Translations under genes and position numbers: made by a program
Source of the DNA: Patescibacteria group bacterium
GTDB lineage: Bacteria > Patescibacteriota > Minisyncoccia > Phycocordibacterales > JAGLOS01
Length of the DNA stretch: 5,565 nt
Assembly (NCBI GenBank): GCA_018814635.1
Contig: JAHIYV010000075.1
Span: 1 to 5,565 of the forward strand
Direction: 5' to 3'
Shown: one piece after another, positions 1-5,448 of the stretch
Layout of the letters: every line of letters starts with the position of its first letter
Position numbering within the stretch: position 1 is the first letter of the stretch
The notes under the pieces: generated by a model
The model's input: the letters and a program-made list of their open reading frames with translations, nothing else
What the model was told of the DNA's origin: nothing
The model's database searches: none

Positions 1-1
1 A

Positions 2-307
2 GTATTTAAATCTACGCACATAGATTCAAATGAATATTTACTACATGTGAGCGCTTATGTGAATTTAAATAACAAAATTCACCCACTTAGGGGTGAAACC
101 CCTAAGTGGGTTGTAATGTCTAGCTGGGGAGAATATATTGGGAATAAACAAAATAAAAAAGATAAGCAAAATGATCAATATGATTTTTGTGAAAAGGATA
201 TTGTTTTGGGGCAGTTTAAAAATAATCAGGAATATAAGAAATTTGCGGAAAGTTCGCTGAAGGATATTCGGGAGAATAAAGAGGTGACACTGTTGTTGTT
301 GGAATGA
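2..307 (+). CDS. REP-associated/IS200-like tyrosine transposase, C-terminal part (5' end outside window)
   Basis: The frame is open from the left edge, so the true start lies outside; 101 residues are visible and the gene ends at TGA. The segment reads EYLLHVSAYVNLNNKIH, then SSWGEYIG, then CEKDIVLGQF and EYKKFAESS. This is the order seen in the C-terminal half of Y1/REP-associated transposases (YIHLNPVRAG, then WSSY.DY, then a helical tail). These enzymes cut and rejoin single-stranded DNA at short hairpins through a catalytic Tyr and a HUH metal site. The HUH motif would lie upstream of the window; the Tyr in AYVNLN is the likely catalytic one, but only an alignment would prove it. Codons for residues 27-37 form a perfect DNA hairpin (81-111). 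Spacing between the NLN and SSW motifs matches the family, so the hairpin does not look like a simple insertion. A related hairpin array follows the stop, as expected for a transposase with its own repeats. Confidence 0.75.
   Translation, partial: VFKSTHIDSNEYLLHVSAYVNLNNKIHPLRGETPKWVVMSSWGEYIGNKQNKKDKQNDQYDFCEKDIVLGQFKNNQEYKKFAESSLKDIRENKEVTLLLLE
81..111. repeat. Perfect hairpin inside the transposase gene
   Basis: Arms ACCCACTTAGGGG (81-93) and CCCCTAAGTGGGT (99-111) are exact reverse complements, with loop TGAAA. It lies within coding sequence (residues roughly H-P-L-R-G-E-T-P-K-W-V). Its core, 85-107, matches the hairpin after the gene (320-342) at 17 of 23 positions. Four of the six differences are two compensated base pairs and the other two are in the loop, so both appear to be members of one structured repeat family. 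Confidence 0.85.
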
Positions 308-317
308 AGAAGATATA

Positions 318-386
318 GTACTTGGAGGTCGAACCTCCAAGTACACGAACCTCCAAGTACAAACCTCCAAGTACACCTCCAAGTTG
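318..386. repeat. REP-like hairpin plus array of its right arm (CCTCCAAGTAC x4)
   Basis: Arms GTACTTGGAGG (318-328) and CCTCCAAGTAC (334-344) pair perfectly around TCGAA. The right-arm sequence then recurs at 350-360 and 364-374, and as CCTCCAAGTTG at 376-386. The spacers are ACGAA, AAA and A, so the copy starts are 16, 14 and 12 bases apart. The position, 10 bases after a REP-associated transposase stop codon, suggests these are that enzyme's recognition or substrate repeats. A role as a transcription terminator is less likely because no T-run follows. Confidence 0.8.
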
Positions 387-412
387 CCAACCTTTAATTT
401 TTAATTTTTAAG

Positions 413-442
413 TTGGTTTCTGGTGGCGTGTAATGATATAAT
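413..442 (+). promoter_or_regulatory. Extended -10 promoter for the murein hydrolase gene
   Basis: TGATATAAT at 434-442 is a perfect extended -10 (TGN + TATAAT). A partial -35, TTGGTT, lies at 413-418 with an 18-base spacer. The predicted transcript start is near 449, giving a leader of about 14 bases before the ATG at 463 with no Shine-Dalgarno sequence. The T-rich stretch 392-410 may act as an UP-like element. Confidence 0.6.
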
Positions 443-462
443 AAAATAATAATAAATTTAGC

Positions 463-1824
463 ATGAGGAATATTTTTCTATTTTTTGTAACAGTCATTAT
501 CCTGACACTTTTTTGGGTTGGGCAGATTGTGTTTGCTCAAACTGAAGCGGTGGAAGTTATAGTAAAGAGAACACAGCTTAACGCTGAACTTTTACAAATT
601 GAAAAAGAAATAGAAGGACAACGAGTTGTTCTTCAAAAGAAACAACAAGAAGCAATTTCATTACAAAGAGATGTCTCTATCTTAAATGCTAATATAAAAA
701 AAGCCCAATTGGGTATTCGTGGGAGAGTCCTTGTTATTGATAATTTACTCGGAGATATTCAAAACAAGAGTGAGTTTATAAAATTATTAAAAGAAAAAAC
801 TCAACGAGAAAAAGATTCTTTAGCTCAATTATTGAGAAAGACAGATGAAATTGATTCCGCTTCGCTTGTGGAGATTATGCTAGGCAATAAAAATCTCTCA
901 GATTTTTTTATAGATATTGATTCGTTTGAATCAATCAAACAAGCGCTAGGTGTGTCTTTGCAAGAAATACAATTCGCAAAATATACAACCGAAACCGAAA
1001 AAAAGGAGCTTACAGAGAAAAAGATTGAAGAATCAGAGTTAAAGAAGTTACAAGAACTTGAAAAGAAACAATTAGAAAAAAATGAAGCAAACAAGCAGTA
1101 TATTTTGAAAGTTACTAAAGGGAAAGAAGATGAGTATCAGAAGATAATTAAAGGCAAAGAAAAAACTGCTGCCGAAATAAGAGTTGCCCTGTTTGAGTTG
1201 AGAGGAACGAAGGCGATTCCGTTTGGACAGGCGTTAATATATGCCCAACAAGTGTCTAAGCAGACGGGTGTTCGCCCCGCTTTTTTATTGGGTATTATTG
1301 CCGAAGAGTCAAACCTTGGCGAAAATGTGGGCACTGGAAACTGGATTGATGATATGCACCCTGAGCGAGACCGTCCAATTTTTAAAGTTATTGCTACTAC
1401 GCTAGGTTTTGACCCGGACAAAATGCCGGTTTCTAAAAAGCCGTGGTATGGATGGGGTGGCGCTATGGGCCCAGCGCAGTTCATTCCTTCAACTTGGGTT
1501 TACTATGGAGGGTATGAGTATAACAAAAATACTGAGACTTGGTATTATGACCAAAGTAAGGATACTATACGAAAATTGGTTGGAACATCAGGGCCTTCTA
1601 GTCCATGGGAGCCCGAAGATGCATTTATGGCATCAGGTATTTTATTGCGCGACAATGGTGCCGCGAAAGGTGGATATGATAATGAACGGCTTGCGGCGCT
1701 TCGTTATTTGGCGGGCTGGAAAAATGCTACTAAGCCAGCATACTCTTTTTATGGGGATGATGTGATGGCGCTTGCCACAAAATATCAGGGGTTAATTAAG
1801 ATATTAGGGACTGAGAAAAAATAA
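463..1824 (+). CDS. Secreted coiled-coil murein hydrolase with MltB-like lytic transglycosylase domain
   Basis: This 453-residue protein probably cleaves peptidoglycan glycan strands outside the membrane. Residues 1-25 form a signal peptide (MRN, hydrophobic core, IVFA|Q). Residues about 30-240 are a long charged coiled coil resembling the N-terminal regions of CwlO/PcsB/EnvC-type cell-separation proteins, including a SLVEIMLGNKNLSDFF segment (134-149) typical of that fold. Residues about 250-453 are a lytic transglycosylase domain: GIIAEESNLGENVG (277-290) holds the expected catalytic Glu (E282 by comparison with MltB), GAMGPAQFIPSTW (333-345) is the hallmark substrate-groove motif, and ALRYLAGW (412-419) and YGDDVMALATKYQ (430-442) match the C-terminal part. 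In related division hydrolases the coiled coil restrains or docks the enzyme, so a regulated cell-separation enzyme is a reasonable inference. The start ATG gives a proper signal peptide, and the gene is flanked by its own promoter and terminator, so it is monocistronic. Confidence 0.88.
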   Translation: MRNIFLFFVTVIILTLFWVGQIVFAQTEAVEVIVKRTQLNAELLQIEKEIEGQRVVLQKKQQEAISLQRDVSILNANIKKAQLGIRGRVLVIDNLLGDIQNKSEFIKLLKEKTQREKDSLAQLLRKTDEIDSASLVEIMLGNKNLSDFFIDIDSFESIKQALGVSLQEIQFAKYTTETEKKELTEKKIEESELKKLQELEKKQLEKNEANKQYILKVTKGKEDEYQKIIKGKEKTAAEIRVALFELRGTKAIPFGQALIYAQQVSKQTGVRPAFLLGIIAEESNLGENVGTGNWIDDMHPERDRPIFKVIATTLGFDPDKMPVSKKPWYGWGGAMGPAQFIPSTWVYYGGYEYNKNTETWYYDQSKDTIRKLVGTSGPSSPWEPEDAFMASGILLRDNGAAKGGYDNERLAALRYLAGWKNATKPAYSFYGDDVMALATKYQGLIKILGTEKK

Positions 1825-1828
1825 TACG

Positions 1829-1850
1829 GAAGTGTGCCCGCACTTCTTTT
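1829..1850 (+). terminator. Intrinsic terminator of the murein hydrolase gene
   Basis: GAAGTG (1829-1834) pairs with CACTTC (1841-1846), a possible U-G closing pair tightens the loop, and TTTT follows at 1847-1850. It begins four bases after the TAA at 1822-1824. Confidence 0.75.
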
Positions 1851-1876
1851 ATAGTATTATAAAAAAATTGTTGTCA

Positions 1877-1963
1877 ATTAAATGACTAAGGAAAAAAAAG
1901 TTTTTGTGGGGCTCTCTGGGGGAGTGGATTCATCGGTATCTGCCGCGCTTCTTATTGAGCAGG
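1877..1963 (+). repeat. Left copy of 87-bp direct repeat (mnmA 5' end)
   Basis: Matches 3131-3217 at 85 of 87 bases. It begins at ATTAA just before the start codon and ends at the first base of codon 28. The two differences are in codon 2 (ACT versus ACC, silent) and codon 4 (GAA versus AAA, Glu versus Lys). The flanks on both sides are unrelated. The period between copies is 1254 bases. Confidence 0.95.
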
Positions 1964-1980
1964 AAATTGCTGTAAGTTGA
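1882..1980 (+). pseudogene. Truncated mnmA start: 32-codon stub with PP-loop
   Basis: Reads MTKEKKVFVGLSGGVDSS and on through LLIEQ, identical to mnmA except Glu4. It then leaves the family sequence at codon 28 and ends EIAVS-TGA. It contains the SGGVDSS ATP-binding PP-loop but none of the catalytic cysteines, so it cannot be a working thiouridylase. It sits directly after the hydrolase terminator, where the original mnmA start and promoter would have been (A/T-rich TATAGTATTATAA at 1850-1862 could be the old -10 region). Its stop codon TGA (1978-1980) overlaps the first TTGACA box of the next gene's promoter. It could still be translated as a leader peptide, but nothing shows that. Confidence 0.85.
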
Positions 1981-2017
1981 CAATGACTTGACAATAGAAA
2001 TCAAATTAGTTTACAAT
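1977..2017 (+). promoter_or_regulatory. Strong promoter with iterated TTGACAAT boxes
   Basis: TTGACA (1988-1993), 18 bases, then TACAAT (2012-2017) is close to the sigma-70 consensus. The ATG at 2027 is only 10 bases beyond the -10, so the transcript would be leaderless or nearly so. The 11-base motif occurs three times: TTGACAATGAC (1977-1987), TTGACAATAGA (1988-1998) and TTTACAATAGA (2010-2020). An inverted TTGTCAA lies at 1871-1877. These repeats could be operators for the HTH protein encoded next; this is inferred from position only. Confidence 0.7.
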
Positions 2018-2026
2018 AGAGTTGTT

Positions 2027-3079
2027 ATGACAAATAAAGAAAAAATCTTGGATTTGATAGAGCAGAAAGGGAAAATTACTTCACGAGAAATTACCAATGC
2101 AATTAGTGTGTCTCGCCAATATGTTAATTCAGTTATTTCTAAACTTGTTGCGGAAAAAAAAGTTATAAAAGTGGGATCAACCCGATATACCTTTTATGTT
2201 TCTAGGGTGTATATAAAGAAGCATCCCGAGATTATTCCAAGTGTTTTCAAAAAAAAATACATCAATAAATCTCTTGAAGAGCACCAAGTAGTTCTCGAAA
2301 TTGAGGATAAACTACCACAACTCCAAGAACTACCGGAAAATGTGAGGAGCATTTTCATATTCGCATTTTCTGAAATATTTAATAATGCGATTGAACACTC
2401 TAGATCAAAAATTATTTTTGTAGAAGTGATTATGCGAGATAAGTCTTTGTTGTTTACTATAAATGATGCTGGTGTTGGTGTGTTCCGCAATATTATGAAA
2501 AAACGAAATCTTAAGTCGGAGATTGAAGCAATTCAAGATTTACTTAAAGGAAAAACAACCACTATGCCAAAGTCTCATTCTGGCGAAGGGATATTTTTTA
2601 CTTCTAAAGCGGGAGAAATGTTCACATTAGATAGTTTTGGTCAAATACTTATAGTTAATAATACGACACGAGATATCTCTAATCGTACAACTTCAATTAT
2701 CAAACGAGGGACAAGAGTGATTTTTAAAATTAATATAGATTCTGATCTTCATTTAAACGATATTTTTAAAAAATATACCAATTTAGATAATGAGAGCTAT
2801 GGGTTTGATAAGACTGAAATTCGGGTAAAATTGTTTATATCAGGCGGAGTTTATATTTCTAGGTCGCAAGCTAGGAGGATTTTGGAAGGACTTGATAAAT
2901 TCAAAGTAATTCTATTTGATTATGAGAAAGTACCCCTTATTGGTCAAGCATTTGCGGATGAAATTTATCGTGTCTTTCAAAAACGCTATCCGGATATTCA
3001 TCTTAAGAACAAGAATATGAACGAAGGCGTGAGTTTTATGATTAAGAGAGCTAAAAATGAGGCGGGAAAAAAGAAATAA
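2027..3079 (+). CDS. HTH + GHKL-type ATPase + STAS-like (DUF4325-type) regulator
   Basis: This 350-residue protein combines three regulatory modules. Residues 1-57 are a winged helix-turn-helix (KILDLIEQKGKITSREI, then the recognition segment VSRQYVNSVISKLV and a basic wing IKVGSTRYTFYV). Residues about 85-240 are a histidine-kinase-like ATPase: N-box FSEIFNNAIEHS (114-125), G1 box DAGVGVF (147-153) and G2-like HSGEGIFFTSKAGE (184-197). There is no obvious phosphoacceptor-His dimerisation domain, so it resembles anti-sigma kinases more than sensor kinases. Residues about 258-345 match the DUF4325/STAS-like domain (SRSQARRILEGLDKFKVILFDY, IGQAFADEIYRVF). In partner-switching systems the kinase and STAS parts are separate proteins; here both are joined to a DNA-binding domain. 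Target and signal are unknown. An upstream TTG at 1988 would add 13 residues, but it lies in the -35 box, and ATG 2027 gives the natural HTH start. No Shine-Dalgarno sequence is present. The gene sits alone between two copies of the mnmA start. Confidence 0.85.
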   Translation: MTNKEKILDLIEQKGKITSREITNAISVSRQYVNSVISKLVAEKKVIKVGSTRYTFYVSRVYIKKHPEIIPSVFKKKYINKSLEEHQVVLEIEDKLPQLQELPENVRSIFIFAFSEIFNNAIEHSRSKIIFVEVIMRDKSLLFTINDAGVGVFRNIMKKRNLKSEIEAIQDLLKGKTTTMPKSHSGEGIFFTSKAGEMFTLDSFGQILIVNNTTRDISNRTTSIIKRGTRVIFKINIDSDLHLNDIFKKYTNLDNESYGFDKTEIRVKLFISGGVYISRSQARRILEGLDKFKVILFDYEKVPLIGQAFADEIYRVFQKRYPDIHLKNKNMNEGVSFMIKRAKNEAGKKK

Positions 3080-3087
3080 AGTCGCGC

Positions 3088-3128
3088 GTAATTTTGTTTT
3101 GCAAAAAGTTTAAAATTACTACTTAAAT
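3088..3128 (+). promoter_or_regulatory. Inverted repeat and possible mnmA promoter
   Basis: GTAATTTT (3088-3095) and AAAATTAC (3112-3119) are exact reverse complements, with the palindrome TTTTGCAAAA (3097-3106) between them. The hairpin is AT-only and lacks a following T-run, so it is a poor terminator and more like an operator. TTGCAA (3099-3104), 18 bases, TTAAAT (3123-3128) is a weak promoter candidate that would give a nearly leaderless mnmA transcript. If real, the cassette supplies mnmA with its present promoter. Confidence 0.35.
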
Positions 3129-3130
3129 TT

Positions 3131-3217
3131 ATTAAATGACCAAGAAAAAAAAAGTTTTTGTGGGGCTCTCTGGGGGAGTGGATTCATCGGTATCTGCCGC
3201 GCTTCTTATTGAGCAGG
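3131..3217 (+). repeat. Right copy of 87-bp direct repeat (start of intact mnmA)
   Basis: Second copy of the sequence at 1877-1963, covering ATTAA plus codons 1-27 and the first base of codon 28 of the functional mnmA. Beyond it the reading frame continues with normal family sequence (GYDVIGIF), whereas the left copy diverges. Confidence 0.95.
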
Positions 3218-4206
3218 GATATGATGTAATTGGTATTTTTATTAAAGTATGGCAACCAGATTTTTTGGAGTGTACATGGAAGCAAGAACGATTAGATGCT
3301 ATCCGTGTTGCCACACATCTCGGTATTCCTTTTGTAACACTTGATCTTGCTAAAGAATACAAGAAAAGCGTCGCGGATTATATGATAAAAGCATACAAGA
3401 ACGGACTTACTCCTAATCCCGATGTGATGTGTAATAAAACCATTAAATTTGGCGCGTTTTTTGAATGGGCGCGGACGCGTGGCGCGGATTTTGTTGCTAC
3501 GGGACATTATGCGCGCAATTTGTTTAATAAAAAAAATAATTTATATGAACTTCATGCGAGCAACGATAAGGAAAAAGACCAGTCTTATTTTTTGTGGATA
3601 TTAAATCAAAAACAACTTAGTCATACTTTATTTCCTGTGGGTAATTACAAAAAAGAGCAAGTTCGCGTTCTTGCGAAAAAATTTAAGCTATTTACGACAG
3701 ACAAAAAAGATAGCCAAGGGTTATGTTTTGTCGGGAAACTAGATATGAAAGATTTTTTGAAAAACTTTATTCCTGAACAGCGAGGAGTTGTATTAAACGA
3801 ACAAAAAGAAAAAATTGGATATCATGATGGCGCAAGTTTTTATACAATAGGACAACGACACGGGTTTGTTATTGAAAAAAAATCACCCAAAGACAAACCT
3901 TTTTATATTATTAACAAAAATATAAAAACAAATACACTGATTGTGTCGCATAAAAAAAGCAACCACATTGCGCAAGAAAAAAAAGAGATAAAAATTTCAA
4001 GTATAAATTGGATATCTGGAATTGCTCCCCAAGAAAAAGAACAATTTCTAGTAAGAGTAAGGTATCGTCAGCCATTGCAATCGTGTGTTATACAACAACC
4101 AAAAGAGGGCAGTATTGTTTTTGATAAACCTCAAATTGTCGCATCAGGACAATCTGCTGTTTTTTACCAAGATTCTTTGTGTCTAGGTGGTGGTATTATT
4201 CAGTAA
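3136..4206 (+). CDS. mnmA: tRNA-specific 2-thiouridylase MnmA
   Basis: This 356-residue cytoplasmic enzyme activates the wobble uridine (U34) of tRNA-Lys, -Glu and -Gln with ATP and replaces O2 by sulfur delivered as a persulfide from a cysteine desulfurase. The PP-loop SGGVDSS is at 12-18; CTWKQERLDA is at 46-55. The catalytic Cys99 is in NPDVMCNKTIKFG, and the second Cys197 in KDSQGLCFVG accepts the persulfide. TGHYAR (122-127), KDQSYFLW (147-154) and FYTIGQRHG (235-243) are the family's tRNA and adenylation motifs. The C-terminal beta-barrel ends with SGQSAVFY (337-344) and CLGGGII (349-355). Length is near the usual 360-370, so it is complete. The start has no Shine-Dalgarno sequence. Its first 27 codons are duplicated upstream at 1882; whether the N-terminus is the original one or was brought in by the intervening cassette cannot be told from this window. 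The Lys-rich start (MTKKKK) differs from the stub's MTKEKK. Confidence 0.95.
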   Translation: MTKKKKVFVGLSGGVDSSVSAALLIEQGYDVIGIFIKVWQPDFLECTWKQERLDAIRVATHLGIPFVTLDLAKEYKKSVADYMIKAYKNGLTPNPDVMCNKTIKFGAFFEWARTRGADFVATGHYARNLFNKKNNLYELHASNDKEKDQSYFLWILNQKQLSHTLFPVGNYKKEQVRVLAKKFKLFTTDKKDSQGLCFVGKLDMKDFLKNFIPEQRGVVLNEQKEKIGYHDGASFYTIGQRHGFVIEKKSPKDKPFYIINKNIKTNTLIVSHKKSNHIAQEKKEIKISSINWISGIAPQEKEQFLVRVRYRQPLQSCVIQQPKEGSIVFDKPQIVASGQSAVFYQDSLCLGGGIIQ

Positions 4207-4222
4207 GTAATTTCAATCATTC

Positions 4223-4250
4223 AAAAACAGCCTATCTAAATTAGGGGCTG
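4223..4250 (-). terminator. Minus-strand intrinsic terminator
   Basis: On the minus strand, CAGCC (4250-4246) pairs with GGCTG (4232-4228), followed by TTTTT (4227-4223). It lies 34 bases beyond the stop of the minus-strand remnant at 4284-4535 and points the same way. On the plus strand the stem could also stall transcription after mnmA, but no T-run follows there. Confidence 0.55.
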
Positions 4251-4283
4251 GAAAGCAAAAAGCGCCCGAAAGGTAAACAAAAA

Positions 4284-4535
4284 CTATAAAATAGTCTGTT
4301 CACGTATTTCAGGCGCCATTATTTCAGAATTTGCGGTTTCTTGGTTTCGTTGGTATGCGTATAGTTGCCAATCTACTTTACTTGTATCAGTCCGAAAATC
4401 GGCAAACACTACAGGAATAATATTTTGTAGTGCGTCAAGCAATTTTCAAAAATTTGACAAAATTTCAAATATATGTATAGTAGAAAACAGAAAAGCACCT
4501 TGCCAATAATTCTCGTTTTTTAATTGAAAGCGGGA
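4284..4535 (-). pseudogene. Remnant of an unrecognised gene (3' end, one internal TGA)
   Basis: Reading the minus strand from 4535 to the TAG at 4284 gives about 84 codons broken only by a TGA at 4446-4448. The translation is protein-like on both sides of that stop: ENYWQGAFLFSTIHIFEIL before it, and LLDALQNIIPVVFADFRT then VDWQLYAYQRNQE after it, ending EIREQTIL. There is no ATG; an in-frame TTG at 4440 could start a 52-residue version. A matching terminator follows on the same strand, which suggests a once-expressed gene cut off at its 5' end near 4530 and then hit by a nonsense change. I do not recognise the family. The alternative is a short real gene from TTG 4440 or a chance open frame. 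Confidence 0.45.
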
Positions 4536-4552
4536 TTAATATAAATTCCTAA

Positions 4553-4604
4553 GCCTCGGGAAAGAGGCAAAATTTAAAAGCGGGCAATCAGCCTGCAAAA
4601 GGAG
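4553..4604 (+). promoter_or_regulatory. Structured leader and Shine-Dalgarno of the right-hand gene
   Basis: Two small hairpins precede the gene: GCCTC/GAGGC (4553-4557 with 4564-4568, loop GGGAAA) and GCGGGC/GCCTGC (4580-4585 with 4591-4596, one G-U pair, loop AATCA). AAGGAG (4599-4604) then sits 6 bases before the ATG and is the only strong Shine-Dalgarno site in the window. TATAAA at 4540-4545 might be a -10, but I see no good -35 at the right distance. Confidence 0.45.
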
Positions 4605-4610
4605 ATTTTC

Positions 4611-5435
4611 ATGAAGTATGGAACTGTAACTCTGTTGAGAGGCGAAAAGACAGTGGTGGTTGATACCGCTAGACCACTTTTTGACAAGCGTGGACGCCGG
4701 ATTTCTGAAGGATTGCAAGCTAATGTGTGTGATCCTAATCGGGATTTCTATCTTAAGCAGCCAAAGCTGGACAGCGAAGCTGACTACGCTAATCGCGTTA
4801 TGCGATTACACGGATGTCTAGATGTGAATACTACGGGAATTACAGCGTTCAAAGCGGAAACCGAGCGTTTGCTGGCTCTGGTTCGGGGAAATTCCCAAAT
4901 TGTCAACATCGTCAATGGCGTTCATCTGCCGGTGATTATGCCACAGCTCACTACCGATGATCTTGGAACTGCTCTTGAGCAGTATCTTGAGGTAGTCGGC
5001 AAAAGCTATGCCAAAGATTTCCCAGATCGGAAATCCTACAATCACCGAAAAGGAACTTTGGCGAAAGAAGTTGGTATCGTTGATGGAAGTTGCCATGATC
5101 AGCTCATCAAGCTGATGAAGCAGGGATCGGTCATCGGGATTTACTTTCCAAATTCGTTGCAGGGTTATTCCATTTATGCCGACAGAGAGCAGATGTCAGA
5201 TTTGCCTGAAGGATTCATTCTTTCTGGTGTGGACATTGTCATTGCAATGGCGATGTATCCTGATATCTTGGCGCGTGACTGGTATGCTTCTGGTCAGGAC
5301 TTGGCCGCTCTTTCCTGGCGGTCCGTTGGCTCGCTCGGCTTCCGGGCCCGCGATGACGAGCTCTCCTTTGGCGGTGCGGGCAGCTTGGCCTACGCTTACG
5401 GCGGCTGCTCTGGTGGTCTTCTCGTCCTCGGGTAG
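4611..5435 (+). CDS. Unrecognised 274-residue protein with GC-rich, adenine-poor C-terminus
   Basis: I cannot assign this protein to a named family from sequence alone. The start is well supported by AAGGAG six bases upstream. No signal peptide, transmembrane segment or nucleotide-binding motif is evident. The N-terminal half is mixed alpha/beta with charged residues (e.g. DFYLKQPKLDSEADYANRV, 45-63). Residues about 200-240 read PEGFILSGVDIVIAMAMYPD then LARDW and SWRSVGSLGFR. The last 44 residues (231-274) are rich in Gly, Ala, Ser, Leu and Tyr (FGGAGSLAYAYGGCSGGLL). That part of the DNA (5301-5435) is 67% GC with only 7 A in 135 bases, unlike the rest of the gene. C-terminal small and aromatic residues after a W..S.GFR-like motif recall variable regions of diversity-generating-retroelement target proteins, but no template repeat or reverse transcriptase is visible here. 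Codon use and the Shine-Dalgarno also set it apart from its neighbours, hinting at a separate origin. Confidence 0.75.
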   Translation: MKYGTVTLLRGEKTVVVDTARPLFDKRGRRISEGLQANVCDPNRDFYLKQPKLDSEADYANRVMRLHGCLDVNTTGITAFKAETERLLALVRGNSQIVNIVNGVHLPVIMPQLTTDDLGTALEQYLEVVGKSYAKDFPDRKSYNHRKGTLAKEVGIVDGSCHDQLIKLMKQGSVIGIYFPNSLQGYSIYADREQMSDLPEGFILSGVDIVIAMAMYPDILARDWYASGQDLAALSWRSVGSLGFRARDDELSFGGAGSLAYAYGGCSGGLLVLG

Positions 5436-5448
5436 TGCTGGGGGTTTT

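Larger units (their letters stand above)
1964..3130 (+). other. Putative one-gene cassette inserted in the 5' end of mnmA
   Basis: This 1167-base segment lies exactly between the two 87-bp repeats. It holds a promoter, one regulator gene (2027-3079) and a short 3' region with an inverted repeat that now leads into mnmA. No integrase or transposase is encoded inside it, and no terminal inverted repeats are obvious. The arrangement, with target gene start kept on the left and a replacement start supplied on the right, is like elements that integrate into the ends of essential genes and restore them. A segmental duplication or an assembly error are the alternatives. Confidence 0.45.

Noticed and set aside
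65..382. Minus-strand open frame opposite the transposase and repeats
   Set aside because: It reads the reverse of the repeat array and of the transposase; the apparent shared peptide is produced by the palindrome.
334..386. CRISPR array
   Set aside because: Spacers are 1-5 bases and the repeat is 11 bases, far too short for CRISPR.
387..416. CCAAC/GTTGG hairpin around the T-rich stretch
   Set aside because: Five-base stem with a long AT loop, overlapping the promoter -35; too weak to call.
1988..2026. TTG at 1988 as start of the regulator, adding 13 residues
   Set aside because: This TTG is part of the -35 box of a near-consensus promoter, and the added residues do not resemble an HTH N-terminus; ATG 2027 fits better.
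4284..4535. Alternative genetic code (TGA = Gly) to read through the remnant's TGA
   Set aside because: The long genes in the window have no in-frame TGA, and the transposase gene ends in TGA, so a nonsense mutation is the simpler reading.
4527..4584. Direct repeat AAAGCGGG at 4527 and 4577
   Set aside because: Only eight bases, and no other structure links the two sites; chance is likely.
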